NCBI GenBank assembly: GCA_050084985.1
Contig: JBITNC010000001.1
Coordinates: 120,032,001-120,096,000 of the forward strand
DNA: 64,000 nucleotides
Direction of reading: 5' to 3'
Source: Nageia nagi
Lineage: Eukaryota; Pinophyta
Shown here one piece after another: positions 33,600-45,059 of this stretch. The translations under genes were made by a program, and so were the position numbers. The notes beneath the pieces are model-generated. The model was not told the origin of the DNA. It was given only the letters and a program-made list of their open reading frames with translations, and made no database searches. Every line of letters starts with the position of its first letter. The stretch's first letter is position 1.

Positions 33600-34480
33600 G
33601 ATAGTGGTGAACCTAAATGTTTTGATGAAGCTAAATGAGTACATGGAATAAGTGGAGCTTGCAATGAAGGATGAGCTAGATTCTCTACTTCACAACCAAA
33701 CATGAGATTTTGTTGAGCTTCCGAAAGGTAAAAAGACATTAACAAATAAATGTGTGTATAGGTTGAAAGAGGAAGGATATTGGAAAAATGAGGTACAAAT
33801 ATAAATTGGTGGTTAATAGATTCACTCAAAAGAAAGGTATATACTTTGATGATATTTTTTTACCAGTTATTAAGATGACCTCCATTAGAGCAATATTGAG
33901 TATTATGGCTCCAAAAAATCATTTTCATGAAAAATTAGATGTTAAGATAACTTTCCTTCATGGAAATTTGGATGAGGATATTTACATGCAACAACCCTAA
34001 GGTTTTGAGGTAAAGGGTAACGAAAATGTGTATGTAAATTGAAAAAGAGCTTGTATGGCCTTAAACAAGCTCCAAGACAATGGTATCTTAAGTTTGACAC
34101 ATTCATGGGAACTCAAAAGTTTACTAGATATCAATATGATCATTGTGTGTATTTCAATAGAACTAAAAATGGAAACTATATTATCTTTCTCTTATATGTA
34201 GATGATATGCTTATGGAAATTTTTAGCATGTAAGACATTATTAATCTAAAATAAAAGCTGGCTAAAATGTTTGACATGAAGGATTTGGGTGAGGCCAAAC
34301 AAATCCTTAACATGAGAATCACAAGGAACAAAGAAAACCACATGCTAAAGTTATCTCAAGAGGAATACATTGATAAGGTGCTAAAATGGTTTAACATGAA
34401 TAATGCAAAAGGGGTCACTACACCTTTGGCAAAACTCTTTAACATAAATCATATTTCAAACCACCTTTATATGATGGTAA
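33600..34480 (+). pseudogene. copia reverse transcriptase (E7), C-terminally truncated
   Basis: 'VNRFTQKKGIYFDDIFLPV' (33810-33865), 'KLDVKITFLHGNLDEDIYM' (33932-33990), 'KKSLYGLKQAPRQWYLKF' (34042-34096) and the catalytic 'LLYVDDMLM' (34190-34217) are clear. 'MFDMKDLGEAKQILNMRI' (34267-34320) follows, then 'YIDKVLKWFNM'. The match is lost after about 34450, before RNase H. Confidence 0.9.
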
Positions 34481-35720
34481 TTTAAAACTTCTAGGTCCAT
34501 TCAAACCCCAAGAGATAATTTATTTCTTATATTAGTATAAACTAACTTCAATAATCATACTCTCTAAATTGAATTTTATGACATACTTAATGGTTTAAAT
34601 AGGTTTTGAACCTAAGGCTTTTATTTATAATCCCAATAAAATAGCATCACATAATGATTTTAATCAATCATTTCCCACTTAGAGATATTATTATATCTCA
34701 TTTGGTTAATTTATTTATCTTTTCTCAATATAAACTATTTTCCAAATATTGACACTTCTAGGCAAGGGGGTTAATTCCTATGCATTCACATAACATACAT
34801 TTCATGGGAAAGTAAAATAATAAATAACTTTCAAAATAAAGTAATATCATTCATTTCCAACTCCAAATATGATCATTTCAATAATAATAAAAGTTCCCAT
34901 ATACATATCTCATAAACTAAAGTAAATGTATATTTTTTGCAGTTAAATACAATTCCATGTTAATACAATGATACACATCCTTTTATTAATATTACAAATT
35001 CAAGTAACTTGATACCTTATCATGTTCATGGTACATAGAAATTTTCTCACCCATTTTCATATACATTATTTGATACCTCAAATTTACATTGAATAATCAA
35101 ATCATACACGATTCCAATTAATCATCATCATTAATTCATAGGTCATTTTCTTGAATTTCATATAGGTTCAAGTGTTGACATCCATCATTTGCATAAGTTG
35201 ACATGGAACGGTAGCTCACGGATTAGGAAGGGATTAGAACAACCTTATATTATGATGCATATACATGCATATAATAAAGAAAAGAATACACCATTATTTC
35301 CTAATTTTCTCCTAGATACCATGTATACTTCACAAAATCTAAATTGATTAAATGACTTATGAGCTTATGTAAAAGTGTTTCAACAAATCTAATTTCATAC
35401 ACTTTATTATCCTTATCCTATTCATTTAGATCATCATCTAAGTAAAATCAAATAGCTAATTTTAACATAAAATATTTTATTTTAGAAATTATTTTTCCTT
35501 ATTATTAATGATATTAAATTTTATAAGGAATACCGTTAAACATTTCTCTTTCAATTAAATAGAATTGTTATTAATTTATTCTATTGTCAAAATGTGTTAG
35601 AAGTAATAAAACACATTATCCAAATACATTTTCCACCATATTATAGTTTAATTTAAGGTAATTTAAATCATCCTCTACTTAAATTACTATTTACCATAAA
35701 TAAAATATTTATTCCATAAA
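34481..35720. other. no gene seen; AT-rich DNA
   Basis: Very AT-rich, no coding signal or element end recognised. It continues as 39487 onwards once E9 and one TATTT are removed. It could be the LTR of an unidentified element. Confidence 0.4.
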
Positions 35721-35725
35721 TATTT

Positions 35726-36498
35726 TGTTGGAAATTGGACTTCATTAGACTAAAATTTAACTTCAACGAGTGTGATTCTAGCTCTAGATCCCAAAATGTA
35801 GCACCTCATTGTGTTTCATTGGAAACATTGTCGTGTTTCTCATTTGGCATCAAAAATGCTATGGTGTTTCAGAAATGCTATCATGTTTCACAACTGATGT
35901 ATTTTGACTTCAAAACGCATGTGCATTTCAATCCGAATACATGTTTCATTAGAAGTTTTATCTTTTGCTAGTTTTAGGCATTTTTTGATGTTTGCACAAG
36001 TGTGGTCTAGTTTATTTTAGTCATTAAGGTTCTTGGCTTTCGTGCTTATCATGGTAATAATTATTTATTGATTCCTAAGTTATTTTCTAATGATCTCTAA
36101 GATCTATATAAAAGATTAATCATGTATTGTAGATGATAACAATGAATTAGAGTCTGTGTGAGAGCTCTATAAGAGAATGTATGTATAATGTGGTATTATA
36201 TCATAATACACTCAGGGATATTGCAAGTTATATTTAATTTGTTAGTGAGTGTGTAATAGATGAGTATTTCTTCAAGCATTCAAGTGCTTTGTTATTTGTT
36301 CATGGTAATTGCTCCATATTTGCTCAATTGGTTCTTGCTAGTGTTTGGTTAAATCCAATCTTCTTCTTGAGTATGTTCAACTATGATTTATGCTTCTATT
36401 GGTTGTATGAGAGTTCATAATATTATTAAGGTTATTATAACATATATTGAGTTAAACCTCGAGGATTATTCATGTAGTAAATCTATTTAAAATCAACA
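35726..36498 (+). repeat. E9 5' LTR, 773 bp
   Basis: Starts TGTTGGAAATTGGACTTCAT, ends TTTAAAATCAACA. A 'CTATATAAAAG' box lies near 36105 and matches 'CTATATAAAGG' in the 3' LTR. Confidence 0.9.
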
Positions 36499-36500
36499 TG

Positions 36501-36512
36501 TGGTATCAAAGC
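36501..36512 (+). promoter_or_regulatory. primer binding site of E9
   Basis: TGGTATCAAAGC, two bases after the LTR; initiator methionine tRNA type with one change. Confidence 0.8.
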
Positions 36513-36659
36513 CTTGTGAAATTTTATCAAAGCCTATTCCATATTGTTCCAGAGATTGTAATGTCAGAAGCTTTATTTTTCTAGAGCCTAGTTGGGAATT
36601 TGTTGTAAATATTTATTAAGTATTTGCAAAATGAGAATATATGTTGTTTGGCTAACATG

Positions 36660-36890
36660 TGTGTAGAACTAAAAGTGTCAAAATTTAATGGTGTAGACTA
36701 TGAATTCTAGGCAATTAAAATAAAAATATTTTTTATTACAAAGGAGCTTTAAGATACCATTATTGATGGGTATTAAAAACTAGATTGGAGCAAGCTTGAA
36801 GGATAGGATAGAAGAATTAAGAAGGAGCAGCAATAGGAAAATGCATTGGCTCTTTTGGGCATCATAAAATGCTTGGAAAATATTGCATAA
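36660..36890 (+). pseudogene. copia gag N-terminal fragment (E9)
   Basis: 'VSKFNGVDYEF' then 'AIKIKIFFITKEL' and 'DTIIDGY' follow the start of a copia gag (NGxNYxFWxxKMKTLFxSxELWDxVxxGY), with Trp codons turned to stops. 'NALALLGIIKCLE' near 36840 matches the next helix. Homology stops at about 36890 with no UBN2 remainder and no zinc knuckle. Confidence 0.72.
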
Positions 36891-36949
36891 TAAGTTTGGG
36901 GATTTGAATGATTGAAAATATGAAGATTTGTATAAGCAAGGTGGGTTCT

Positions 36950-38720
36950 TATATTTATGCTAAATTTAGTTCTTATGAAGAATTTTTTCCATAATTTTCT
37001 TGTGAGTTTTCTATTTTGGAAAATATGTATTATGAGAAAGGAATAAATTCTTGTGATGATGAGATTTTTCTTGTAGAGAAAGACTTAATAGAGAGTATGA
37101 GTATGAATGAGTTTCTCTTGTTGAAATACAAACAAAATTGTAAATGAATCTAGTTTACAAAGCTTACACAATGTATTTAAAGGAGACAATTGTTGAGAAG
37201 GAGATATCATCTCAAAATTTTGTTGATAAAACATTTGTAGAATAGTTTTTTTAGAAGGAGATATAATCTCCAAAGTTTGTTGATGCAGGAGAAGTTCTCG
37301 TTAAATAGATAATTGATGAAGCATATCTCATGGAAGAGGCATAAAACCAGAATATTGATAATGATGAAGATTATTATTTTACAAAAACCTACCTAGAAAA
37401 TTTAAATGGTGGAGCAACTTTCTTCATGGAGGAATGTTTGTTTTCTTGTGATGAAGATCATTCAATTGGAATGAAGTGTTGTATATTTAGTAAAGACCAT
37501 TCTTGGTATTGTAAAAAATCATAATTGGGAGGTCAGTCATGAAGAGTAAATGATGTAAATATTTTATGGGATTTTGATCCAAAGGAAATTGTAAATGAAG
37601 AAGAAATAGAAGTTATCAGCTTCATGTTTGAAGATCACTCATCAAGAGTGAGGACTATTTTGTATGAAGAAGAGAATACAAAAGACTATCTCTCAAATGA
37701 GATAGAAAAAGAAAAGAAAATGAGATTGCTTTTCTTATTGTAATCGAAAAGGAAACATCAATTGTGGATGGAGATCACTCACTTGGAGTGAATACAAAAA
37801 TGAAGAATTATGGTTGTCTTGAAGAGTAAATAATTAAATATTATTTGAATGAATGGTGCCTCATAATGCCAAGAATGAGGAACATTGCACAAAGAAGGAG
37901 AACTCTTATTGAAGAGTGGATGGTTGCTACAAAAGCAACAATAAAAGAAATCATATGGAATTCTCCTCAATTTGGAATTAATGAATTTTTGTTTAATATT
38001 TTATGTTGTGAGTAGAGATTTCAATAAGATACATTTTTGAGGTTATTGCTATATTTGAGAAGAATAGAGAATATCTTACCGAAACATTATTGGTAGCTTG
38101 TGCATCTTTGGGAGTTTGCTCATGTCAGCAATTATTAAAAGGTCCTCCACAATGTTGGGTTATTTGGGCCACTTATTTTACTTGTTTATTTTTGTGCTAC
38201 AAAATTTGCGAGTTCAAAATTGCTTTGAAAGAAGAGGAAAGTGCAACCATTGAAAAGAGTGATGTTTTGTATGAGGACCAATATTAGTTTATTGCATATG
38301 TAATTAGCTATTTCATGGCTATGTTTTATTTAAATATTTATGTAGAGATATGTGAGATTGTAATATGGGAAAATCATCTGCATGAGATGATCAATGATTA
38401 TAAATACTTAGGAAGAGTATCAGTTGAGTGTGGTTTAAATACCATGATGAAACTGTGAAGTATTGGTTTCGCATTATTGAAATGCCAATTGATACACTTA
38501 GTGAATTGTTTGATGAAGGAGGAGCACTTAATTATTTGCTAGAAGAAGATACAAAGATGAAGGATAGCCTGCTCAAAGATGAAGGAAGGAGTGCCCAATT
38601 CCATGTTTTGAAATTTTTGATTTTTTGTTACTAAAATGAAGAAAACAAAAAAGAGGATCAATTAATTAGTTTCTTTAGTTTTCAATGCTTTTGAACCTAT
38701 AGAAGAAGTTCTTTTAGTAT
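36950..38720 (+). pseudogene. unrecognised sense-strand cargo (E9)
   Basis: I do not recognise this sequence. The plus strand shows long readable stretches across frames, rich in acidic and Lys residues: 'CDDEIFLVEKDLIESMSMNE' (37050-37110), 'AYLMEEA', 'LFSCDEDHSIGMKCC' (37440-37485), 'IEVISFMFEDHSS' and 'KEKKMRL'. One stretch (38090-38287) has a hydrophobic run 'WATYFTCLFLCYKICEF' that could be a membrane segment. The last (38428-38634) has 'FDEGGALNYLLEEDTKMKD'. The density of codon-like frames with few stops suggests a once-coding insert, not pol. It could be a captured host gene or a diverged extra gene. Confidence 0.5.
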
Positions 38721-38721
38721 C

Positions 38722-38732
38722 AAGGAGGAGAA
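38722..38732 (+). promoter_or_regulatory. polypurine tract of E9
   Basis: AAGGAGGAGAA directly before the 3' LTR start. Confidence 0.8.
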
Positions 38733-39481
38733 TGTTGGAAACTAGACTTCATTGGATTGAAATTTGACTTTAACAAGTGTGATTTCAACTCTCTACCACG
38801 AATACAACACCCCAATGCATTTCATCAAAAACGTTGATGCATTTTAGAAACACTATCTCGTTTCTCACCTAGCCTCAAAAATATTGTCACATTTTGGAAT
38901 GCATGCATGTTTCATTCCAGATGTGCATTTTGTCACTAGTTTGATTTTTTTCTAGTTTTAGGCATTTTTGGATGTTTGCACAAGTATGGTCAAGTTTGTT
39001 TTAGTTTTTAGAGTTTGTGGCTTTCGTTTTTATCACGTGAATAACTATTTATTGATACCTAAGTTATTTTCTAGTGATCTCTAAGATCTATATAAAGGGT
39101 TACTCATGTATTGTAGATGATAACAATGAATTAGAGTGTGTGAGAGAGCTCTATGAGAGCATATGTGTGTAGTGTGGTATTCTATCATAATACACCAAGG
39201 ATATTGTAAGTTATATTTCATTTTTTAGTGACTGTGTAATTGATTAGTATTGCTTCAAGCATTCAATTGCTTTGTTATTAGTTCATAGTTATTGCTCCAT
39301 ATTTGCTCAATTGGTTCTTGCTAATGTTTGGTTAAATCTAAACTTATTCTTGATAATATTGAACTCTAATTTATGCTTCTCCTAGTTGTATCAGAATTCA
39401 TAATCTTATTAAGATTGTTGTAACATTTATTGAGTTGAACCTCAAAGATTTTTCATGCAATCAATCTATTTAAAATCTACA
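38733..39481 (+). repeat. E9 3' LTR, 749 bp
   Basis: Starts TGTTGGAAACTAGACTTCAT, ends TTTAAAATCTACA. Matches the 5' LTR throughout, with the lower-identity part at the start. Confidence 0.9.
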
Positions 39482-39486
39482 TATTT

Positions 39487-41745
39487 TATTTACCAATCAT
39501 TATATTAAATTCCAAGGCAATTAATCCTATGAAATTCTTAATAAAAATAAAATAGAGTAAATTAAATTTTAATCTAAATTTACTCAATTAAAATATAAAT
39601 TTCTTTTTCCCTAATATCATGATTTGAACTTTTAAAATAAAAATTAGGAATGAAAACACAGAATCCTTATGCAATTTTGGGTGACCATTCCATTAACCCA
39701 ACACCCTAATGGTGCTCTACGGACTGGTTTTGCATCTGCCATTAGAATATTTCCATTTGCAGGCTTGACAAAATCGTCATAGAGTCATCCACACCCAAAA
39801 ATGATTGGACAAGGAGCAAGAAAATGTAGCAGAAAGACGCATCCCTAGAACGGGTTTTCGGGAATCAATCTACTCCCTTCTGTTAGACATGACTTGGAAT
39901 TTCAGTCTGCAACTTTGCAGAGGTGGTGCCACCAAAGAAATCAACGTGGGAGACTTCCAAAAGTTTGTACGGTCTCCATTAGTCATTGCAGACCTAAAAA
40001 TAGGGACTTTAGCATTTCAACACATGCACAAACCCTATTAGTTATTACACAAGCAAGATTCCAAAAAAAATACAGATTTGGACTATAAATTGCATTTTGG
40101 GAAGGTTTGGCAGTGAAGTCCATGTACCACATTTGCATTCCCTTTTGACCCGAATCTTCCCTAAATAAATATATTAAAAATCCTTTTAAAAGGTTTTTAA
40201 GGTCAAAAGAAATCATAAAAGATTTTGAAAAGAAAGAAAAATATTTTATTAACATTCTCGGGAGATCAAGAGTGATCTATAGGAAGATTGAAGGGAGTAC
40301 ATTGTAGCACTAGTGGTGAGATTTGAACATGGGACACTTTATGAAATAGGATTATTTTAATTTAAACACACCTTTTAGACTTTAATGAAGGCTTAAATTA
40401 AAATTAAAATAAAAGTATTTAATTTATTCACTTTCAATTTTAAAATAAAATAAATTATTTTATTTTTCATTAAATTAAATAATAAATATACATATTAACA
40501 TTATTCTATTTCCAAGAAATTAGAAATAGATTTTACTTTTTTATTTGGTAATTGAAAAAGATTTTGAGTTTTGCTATTTTGACAACATTTCTTTATTGAA
40601 ATCTTATATCCATAAATCCTACCTGAACCTTTCTGTTTATAATTTTTCAAAGGATTAGGGTTTCTAAAATTAGCGGAAAAATTAAATTAATTAATTCTCT
40701 TTTAAAATTACACATGTCCAATGAACTAGTCGCTAATTCCTAGGCTAAGTTAACAACTCCTTGTTAATTCCTAAGCAAGGATGTTAATCACCTTGATAGC
40801 CCACAATCACTCCCTTCATCTTCGTTACACTAACACTCACTTTAGTGTATACATAGTTTAAGCATTAAATCATAATCTAATGACTAAATTGAAAGTCTTA
40901 GTTTAATTTTAGTTAATTACTTAAACTAGAATTCATGTGATTGTTTTCTAGTGTAATTAATATTTTATTTCTTAACTAATTATCTACCCATAATTAATTA
41001 TTTTCTTTCTTAACTAATTATCTACTCATAATTAATTATTTTAAGAGAAACCATATTATTATATTATAATATATGTATTTACACATGTAAGGGTATTAAG
41101 ATACCTAAATTAAATTTATTATTTTATACATTTTTTAAACATTTAAACCCTATTTTACCAAGTAAGGGGGTATTAATGTTGTCTTATCATTCTAATATTA
41201 ATTGTTAGGGATCTCTTAACATATTAATTTCTTGATTAATATTTAGGAAAAATCATAGGATTAATATAGCACTCATGGAAATAAAATCGTTTCTCTATAT
41301 TAATTAAGGAAGACAACATACCAAGCATATGACATAATTCCAATATCCTAAGAGGCTCCCACCTTATGGTTATTCTTATCTCACGTAGCTATATGTGGTG
41401 CCCTTACCTAAGTTATTTGGGGTGTTCATTTAGATCTAAACTCAATCTTTGAATCATCGTTGGTCTATCATATCTAGTCCATCCTTGGGCATCTTATCTT
41501 CATACACTTGTACATGAATACCACAACAAAGTGCTTCAAAAATACCTTGTATGATAATAAGATAAGATCCAATCTCAATATTCTTAATTCAAATATTCAT
41601 ATTATCATAAATAAATGCATATCATATTGAATATTATTTAATCAAAAGCACATGTATCTACTCTCATACATCATAGCATCACACAAAAATGACAAGGGAA
41701 TCCATTGCAAGTTTGGGTTGTGATAAATAGTCCAATAAATTTCCT
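39487..41745. other. no gene seen; AT-rich DNA
   Basis: A part of more even base composition (39670-40150) contains an open frame (39805-40041) without known motifs. The rest is AT-rich with repeated 'AACTAATTATCTAC(C/T)CATAATTAATTATT' at 40975-41040 (two copies, about 43 bp apart). No element end recognised. Confidence 0.45.
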
Positions 41746-41749
41746 TTCT

Positions 41750-42120
41750 TGTAATATAAATCTTACTTGGGGTATTCTTGGTTTTCTCTCCATTTATCTA
41801 TTACTTTCAAGATTAATGAGCGACTGGATCTTATATTATGCCTTCCAGATGGAATCTTTGTTTCAAGATGGTTTAGGCCTCCTATATCAAACCAAAGCAA
41901 GATTTCCTTACTTAGAGTATTCTTTACCAAATACTTACAATTAGGAAAAGACTTGAATATATGGGAATGGAGAATCCTACCTATTATTTTTGTGGATAAT
42001 ATGAAGTTGTTCTCTATTTTCTCTAGGTTTGCAATAAATCCTTCTTTGCTTGAGAGTGGATTAAATCCTTTTTTAGACCTTTTATACCTCCTTAATTTTA
42101 TTGGGTGTAAATTCTCCTAG
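41750..42120 (-). pseudogene. possible LINE ORF2 endonuclease fragment
   Basis: One minus-strand frame is largely open over 120 codons with 'GFIANLEKIENNFILSTKII' and 'ILLWFDIGGLNHLETK', which loosely fits the end of a LINE apurinic endonuclease (RLDRF... then SDHFPILL). The key SDH is not preserved. Position downstream of the ORF1 relic on the same strand supports it. The open frames on the plus strand here would then be shadows. Confidence 0.4.
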
Positions 42121-42249
42121 AGGATCCTCCTAATTTCTCAAAGTTCCTACTTGAAGTATGGAACATTTTTAAAATTGATATTTTGTATCACTTATGGAAA
42201 ACTCGTAATAGCTTGTTTTTTTTGGTATGGGTAAAAAGTTAAAGTGGGT

Positions 42250-43620
42250 TTTTTATAAAAATTAGGGCCCCAAAACCTGTATATACAAAAAGTTTGTAGA
42301 TATTCAACAATAGTACATATGTTTCCTAGAACTATCTTTTAAGAGTCCCCATAGTTGCCACCTTGCTAGTTATGGGTAATTTTCCATGCTTCCAATTACT
42401 GCTTCACACCAGCCTACTTTTTGAGGGGTCATTCATACCCCTCACATTCCTTGAGAGCTAGGCTTGGAGGGTGCTCTACTTCGAATGTATCCAAAGTCCC
42501 TTGTATGCCATTAGCTATATTCCTTACTATTTCCTTCGATCTTACCTCTCCTAATGTTGGCCTACCTTTTGTTGAGCTTTTGGTAGCTATTTGTCTATCT
42601 AGTTGAGTTTCTTTAATAGTTGTGCCATTTGAAGTTGAGGGGTTCTTTCTCTTCTCCTTTTACCTTCCACATTCTGCCATGGATTTTGCAAAGGTTCCTC
42701 CATTATCACCATTATATTACTATTCAAAATTCTAACTATTTCATTATCATCTTCCTCCTCCTCACTTACATCATTCCCTCAACTATCCTGATGAATTTCT
42801 CCTTCTTCAAGTTCTTCCCCTTCTGCCTCTTCCTCTAACTAATCCTCCTCCTACGATTGTTTGGGACTTCATTCCATCTTATCATACAAATCTCTCCTTG
42901 AGCATGATTTTAAAACATGACCAACTTGATTGCATAAGGGACAAATATAGTTATTGGTTTCATACTGTAGCTCTTATTCAGCATCACCAATTTTCACCTC
43001 TAGTATAATTGACTTTGGAAGATTCACTCCAAACTCCACCATGACATAGAATTATGCTACCATAATTCTTGATCGAGCTTTAGTCATAACATCCATGGTT
43101 ATTAATATTTCCAAAAGAATTCCTAATTCCTTTAAGAACTTTTGATGCCAAAGATCAAATAGGAGGTTTGGGAGAGTTACCCATATTAGAGCTCTCATTA
43201 TCTATGCCCATATGGATCAAAGCCAAGCCTCATCACTCAAGAATCAACCCTCTATTACCAAAGAACCATAATGAGCTCAAGATCATGTTTAGATCCTTTT
43301 CATTTCTAAAGGCAAAGAGCATATAGTCATTAGGCAACACAATAATATCTAGACTCCTCATAGTTTCCATTTAAATTTTTCCCATCTTCAAAAAATTATC
43401 AATATTTGGTCTCACTCCCTGGATTTCTCTAATAAAACTCAATCTACCTCTTTTCATATTTGGTTAGTGATCGCTCGAGGATCTTCAATTTTAATTTCCC
43501 ATCATTCGAAGCCATAGCTTTTAACAGGGGACCAAGATCCACCTTTGCCTCTTGGAGCAATAGCTCTCTCTAAGCTTTCTAATTCTCCATGTTATCTCCC
43601 CAATCACTTACCGTAGCTAA
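42250..43620 (-). pseudogene. LINE ORF1-like (DUF4283 plus zinc knuckle)
   Basis: Minus strand: 'LGFDPYGH' then 'WVTLPNLPFDLWHQKFLKEL' (43195-43130) matches the DUF4283 signature (WVRLPNLPLxxW). The zinc knuckle 'CPLCNQVGHVLKSC' (42945-42905) is a perfect CX2CX4HX4C. An acidic tail 'SEEEEDDNEIV' follows near 42760. This architecture is usual for ORF1 of plant L1-type LINEs, which binds RNA. Stops and frameshifts are scattered. Confidence 0.72.
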
Positions 43621-43828
43621 GGGGAATAATTGACCAAAGAGAAGGTGGCAAATGTAAAAAATCTTACACAACCAATAGCAAGGAAAGGCCCTCTCCTTGA
43701 GCCCTAGCTTGCCTCTAGCTTCCCTTCATGATTGCCCTAGCGCTCGAGTGCAAAAAGTCCATAACATAGTTGTTTTTTGTTAGCAAGAAGCATATATTTT
43801 TATTAGTTGAGAGGTATGACTTTTTATG

Positions 43829-44150
43829 CACTACACCAAATTTGATATTTAAGAATAGACATCATATGGATCTTCAAACCATTTAACAAAAAATTTTAGT
43901 TGCCATATATAATAGCATTGTTAAAAATCCTCCACATACTACAATTATAAAATAGTTATTATTGTAAACCACCCTCATAAAACATATAACAATGGTTAAT
44001 AAACCACCCTTGTAAGGCACAAAAATCACTCTTAAAGAGGCCTATTGGTCATACTTGAATACCTTTAACAATGGTAAAATAATCACCCTTTTATAATAGA
44101 TTAAGGTGGTTATAAACCATCATCTTATGATTAGTTTTACAAATAAATAA
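43829..44150 (+). mobile_element. possible CACTA transposon end
   Basis: CACTACACCAAATTTGA at 43829 resembles a CACTA terminal inverted repeat (CACTACxxxAAA). Over the next 300 bp a short word repeats in both orientations: 'AAACCACCCTCATAA', 'AAACCACCCTTGTAAGG', 'AATCACCCTTTTATAA', 'AAGGTGGTTATAAACC', and 'ACAATGGT' twice. CACTA ends carry subterminal repeats of this kind. No other end and no transposase were found. Confidence 0.35.
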
Positions 44151-44189
44151 ATAAATCTTTTCATAACCTTTGCTAGTAATTTTTAAGCA

Positions 44190-45050
44190 TGTGCTACTAT
44201 GGGAGGTCTAGAAGAAGGTATCGACATCTATCAAAGAGTAGTTAAAAATGTATTTTCATCAAATGTTGTGGTTGTTAATACCCTGATATACATGTATGCA
44301 AATTGTGCAATAATACCTAAGGCCCAAAAATCATTTGACAAGATGAATAATGAAGACATAATTTTATGGACAACAATGATCATAATACATGCACAAAGTA
44401 ATATTTTTGAAAAGTCCTATATACTTTTAAGAAGATGAATTATCAAACCTAAAACCAACTTTGTAACCTTTGTCAGCATTCTTCTATTACGTACCACCAT
44501 GAGAGCTCAAGAAGAGGGTATGGACATCCATCAAAGAATAGTTTAAATGGATTTTCATTGAATGTTATGGTTATGAATGCCCTAATATATATATGTATGC
44601 AAAATGTGCAAGCATACACAAGGAATATAAATTATTTGATAAGATACATGATGCAAATATAATTTCATGGAATGCAATGATTGGAATTATTTGACAAGAT
44701 ACATTATACATATATAGGTGCATAAAATGCAATGATTGGAGTACATGCAATTTGTGGCTATAGTAAGAATTCCCTTAAACTAGTTGATTTGATGAAACAA
44801 TTGGGAACTAACCATAAATCACATAAGAATACAGGAATATGAAATATGTGGCAATAATATTTTTTTTGTTGGAGCCTAAATATGCTCCATCTTATGTTCT
44901 TGTTTCAAATATTTATGTTAAAGTGGGCAGCTACAACAATTTCAAAGAGTAAGGATACGTATGAAAGATAGCAAAATTAAGTAAATATGATATGAAATGG
45001 GTTAATTTGTAAGTTTGATCATCCATGAGAAGAGGTTACTACATAAGATA
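44190..45050 (+). pseudogene. PPR protein pseudogene (PLS type, partial)
   Basis: PPR proteins bind organellar RNA. 'GGLEEGIDIYQRVVKN', 'NVVVVNTLIYMYANC' and 'AQKSFDKMNNEDIILWTTMI' (44199-44390) are one L-S-P repeat group. The pattern repeats at 44505-44760 ('EEGMDIHQRIV', 'MYAKCA', 'FDKIH', 'WNAMIGVHA') with stops and frameshifts. Near 44880-44960 'PSYVLVSNIYVKVGSYNNF' is the E-domain motif (SYVLLSNIYAxxGxW) of plant editing-type PPRs. The N-terminus is missing and there is no DYW end. It is the only clear host-gene relic here. Confidence 0.82.
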
Positions 45051-45059
45051 TCTCTATTC

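Larger units (their letters stand above)
30294..34480 (+). mobile_element. E7: Ty1/copia element, 3' truncated
   Basis: LTR, primer site, gag, protease, integrase and RT in copia order. The gag and RT differ clearly from E4/E13/E14 and resemble the Tnt1/Tork-type group. Homology ends inside the RT/RNase H junction at about 34450. RNase H and 3' LTR are absent. A 531-bp insertion (E8) lies in the integrase region. Confidence 0.85.
35721..39486 (+). mobile_element. E9: non-autonomous LTR element with unknown cargo
   Basis: LTRs at 35726-36498 and 38733-39481, flanked by a perfect 5-bp duplication TATTT (35721-35725 and 39482-39486). Primer site at 36501, polypurine tract at 38722. The 2.2-kb interior has a copia gag start, then about 1.8 kb that is neither gag nor pol. 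No protease, integrase or RT is present, so it would need a helper. The LTRs differ strongly in their first 150 bp and are much closer later. Confidence 0.88.

Noticed and set aside
38090-38287. Small membrane protein gene in E9
   Set aside because: It starts inside a longer broken frame ('...TETLLVACASLG') and has no separate start evidence; kept only as part of the cargo.
41705-42120. Plus-strand genes at 41705-41944 and 41767-42120
   Set aside because: No motif; the minus strand gives a better, though weak, LINE endonuclease reading.
44199-44438. Functional PPR gene
   Set aside because: Only one repeat group is open; the next repeats and the E region carry stops and frameshifts, and the N-terminus is absent.
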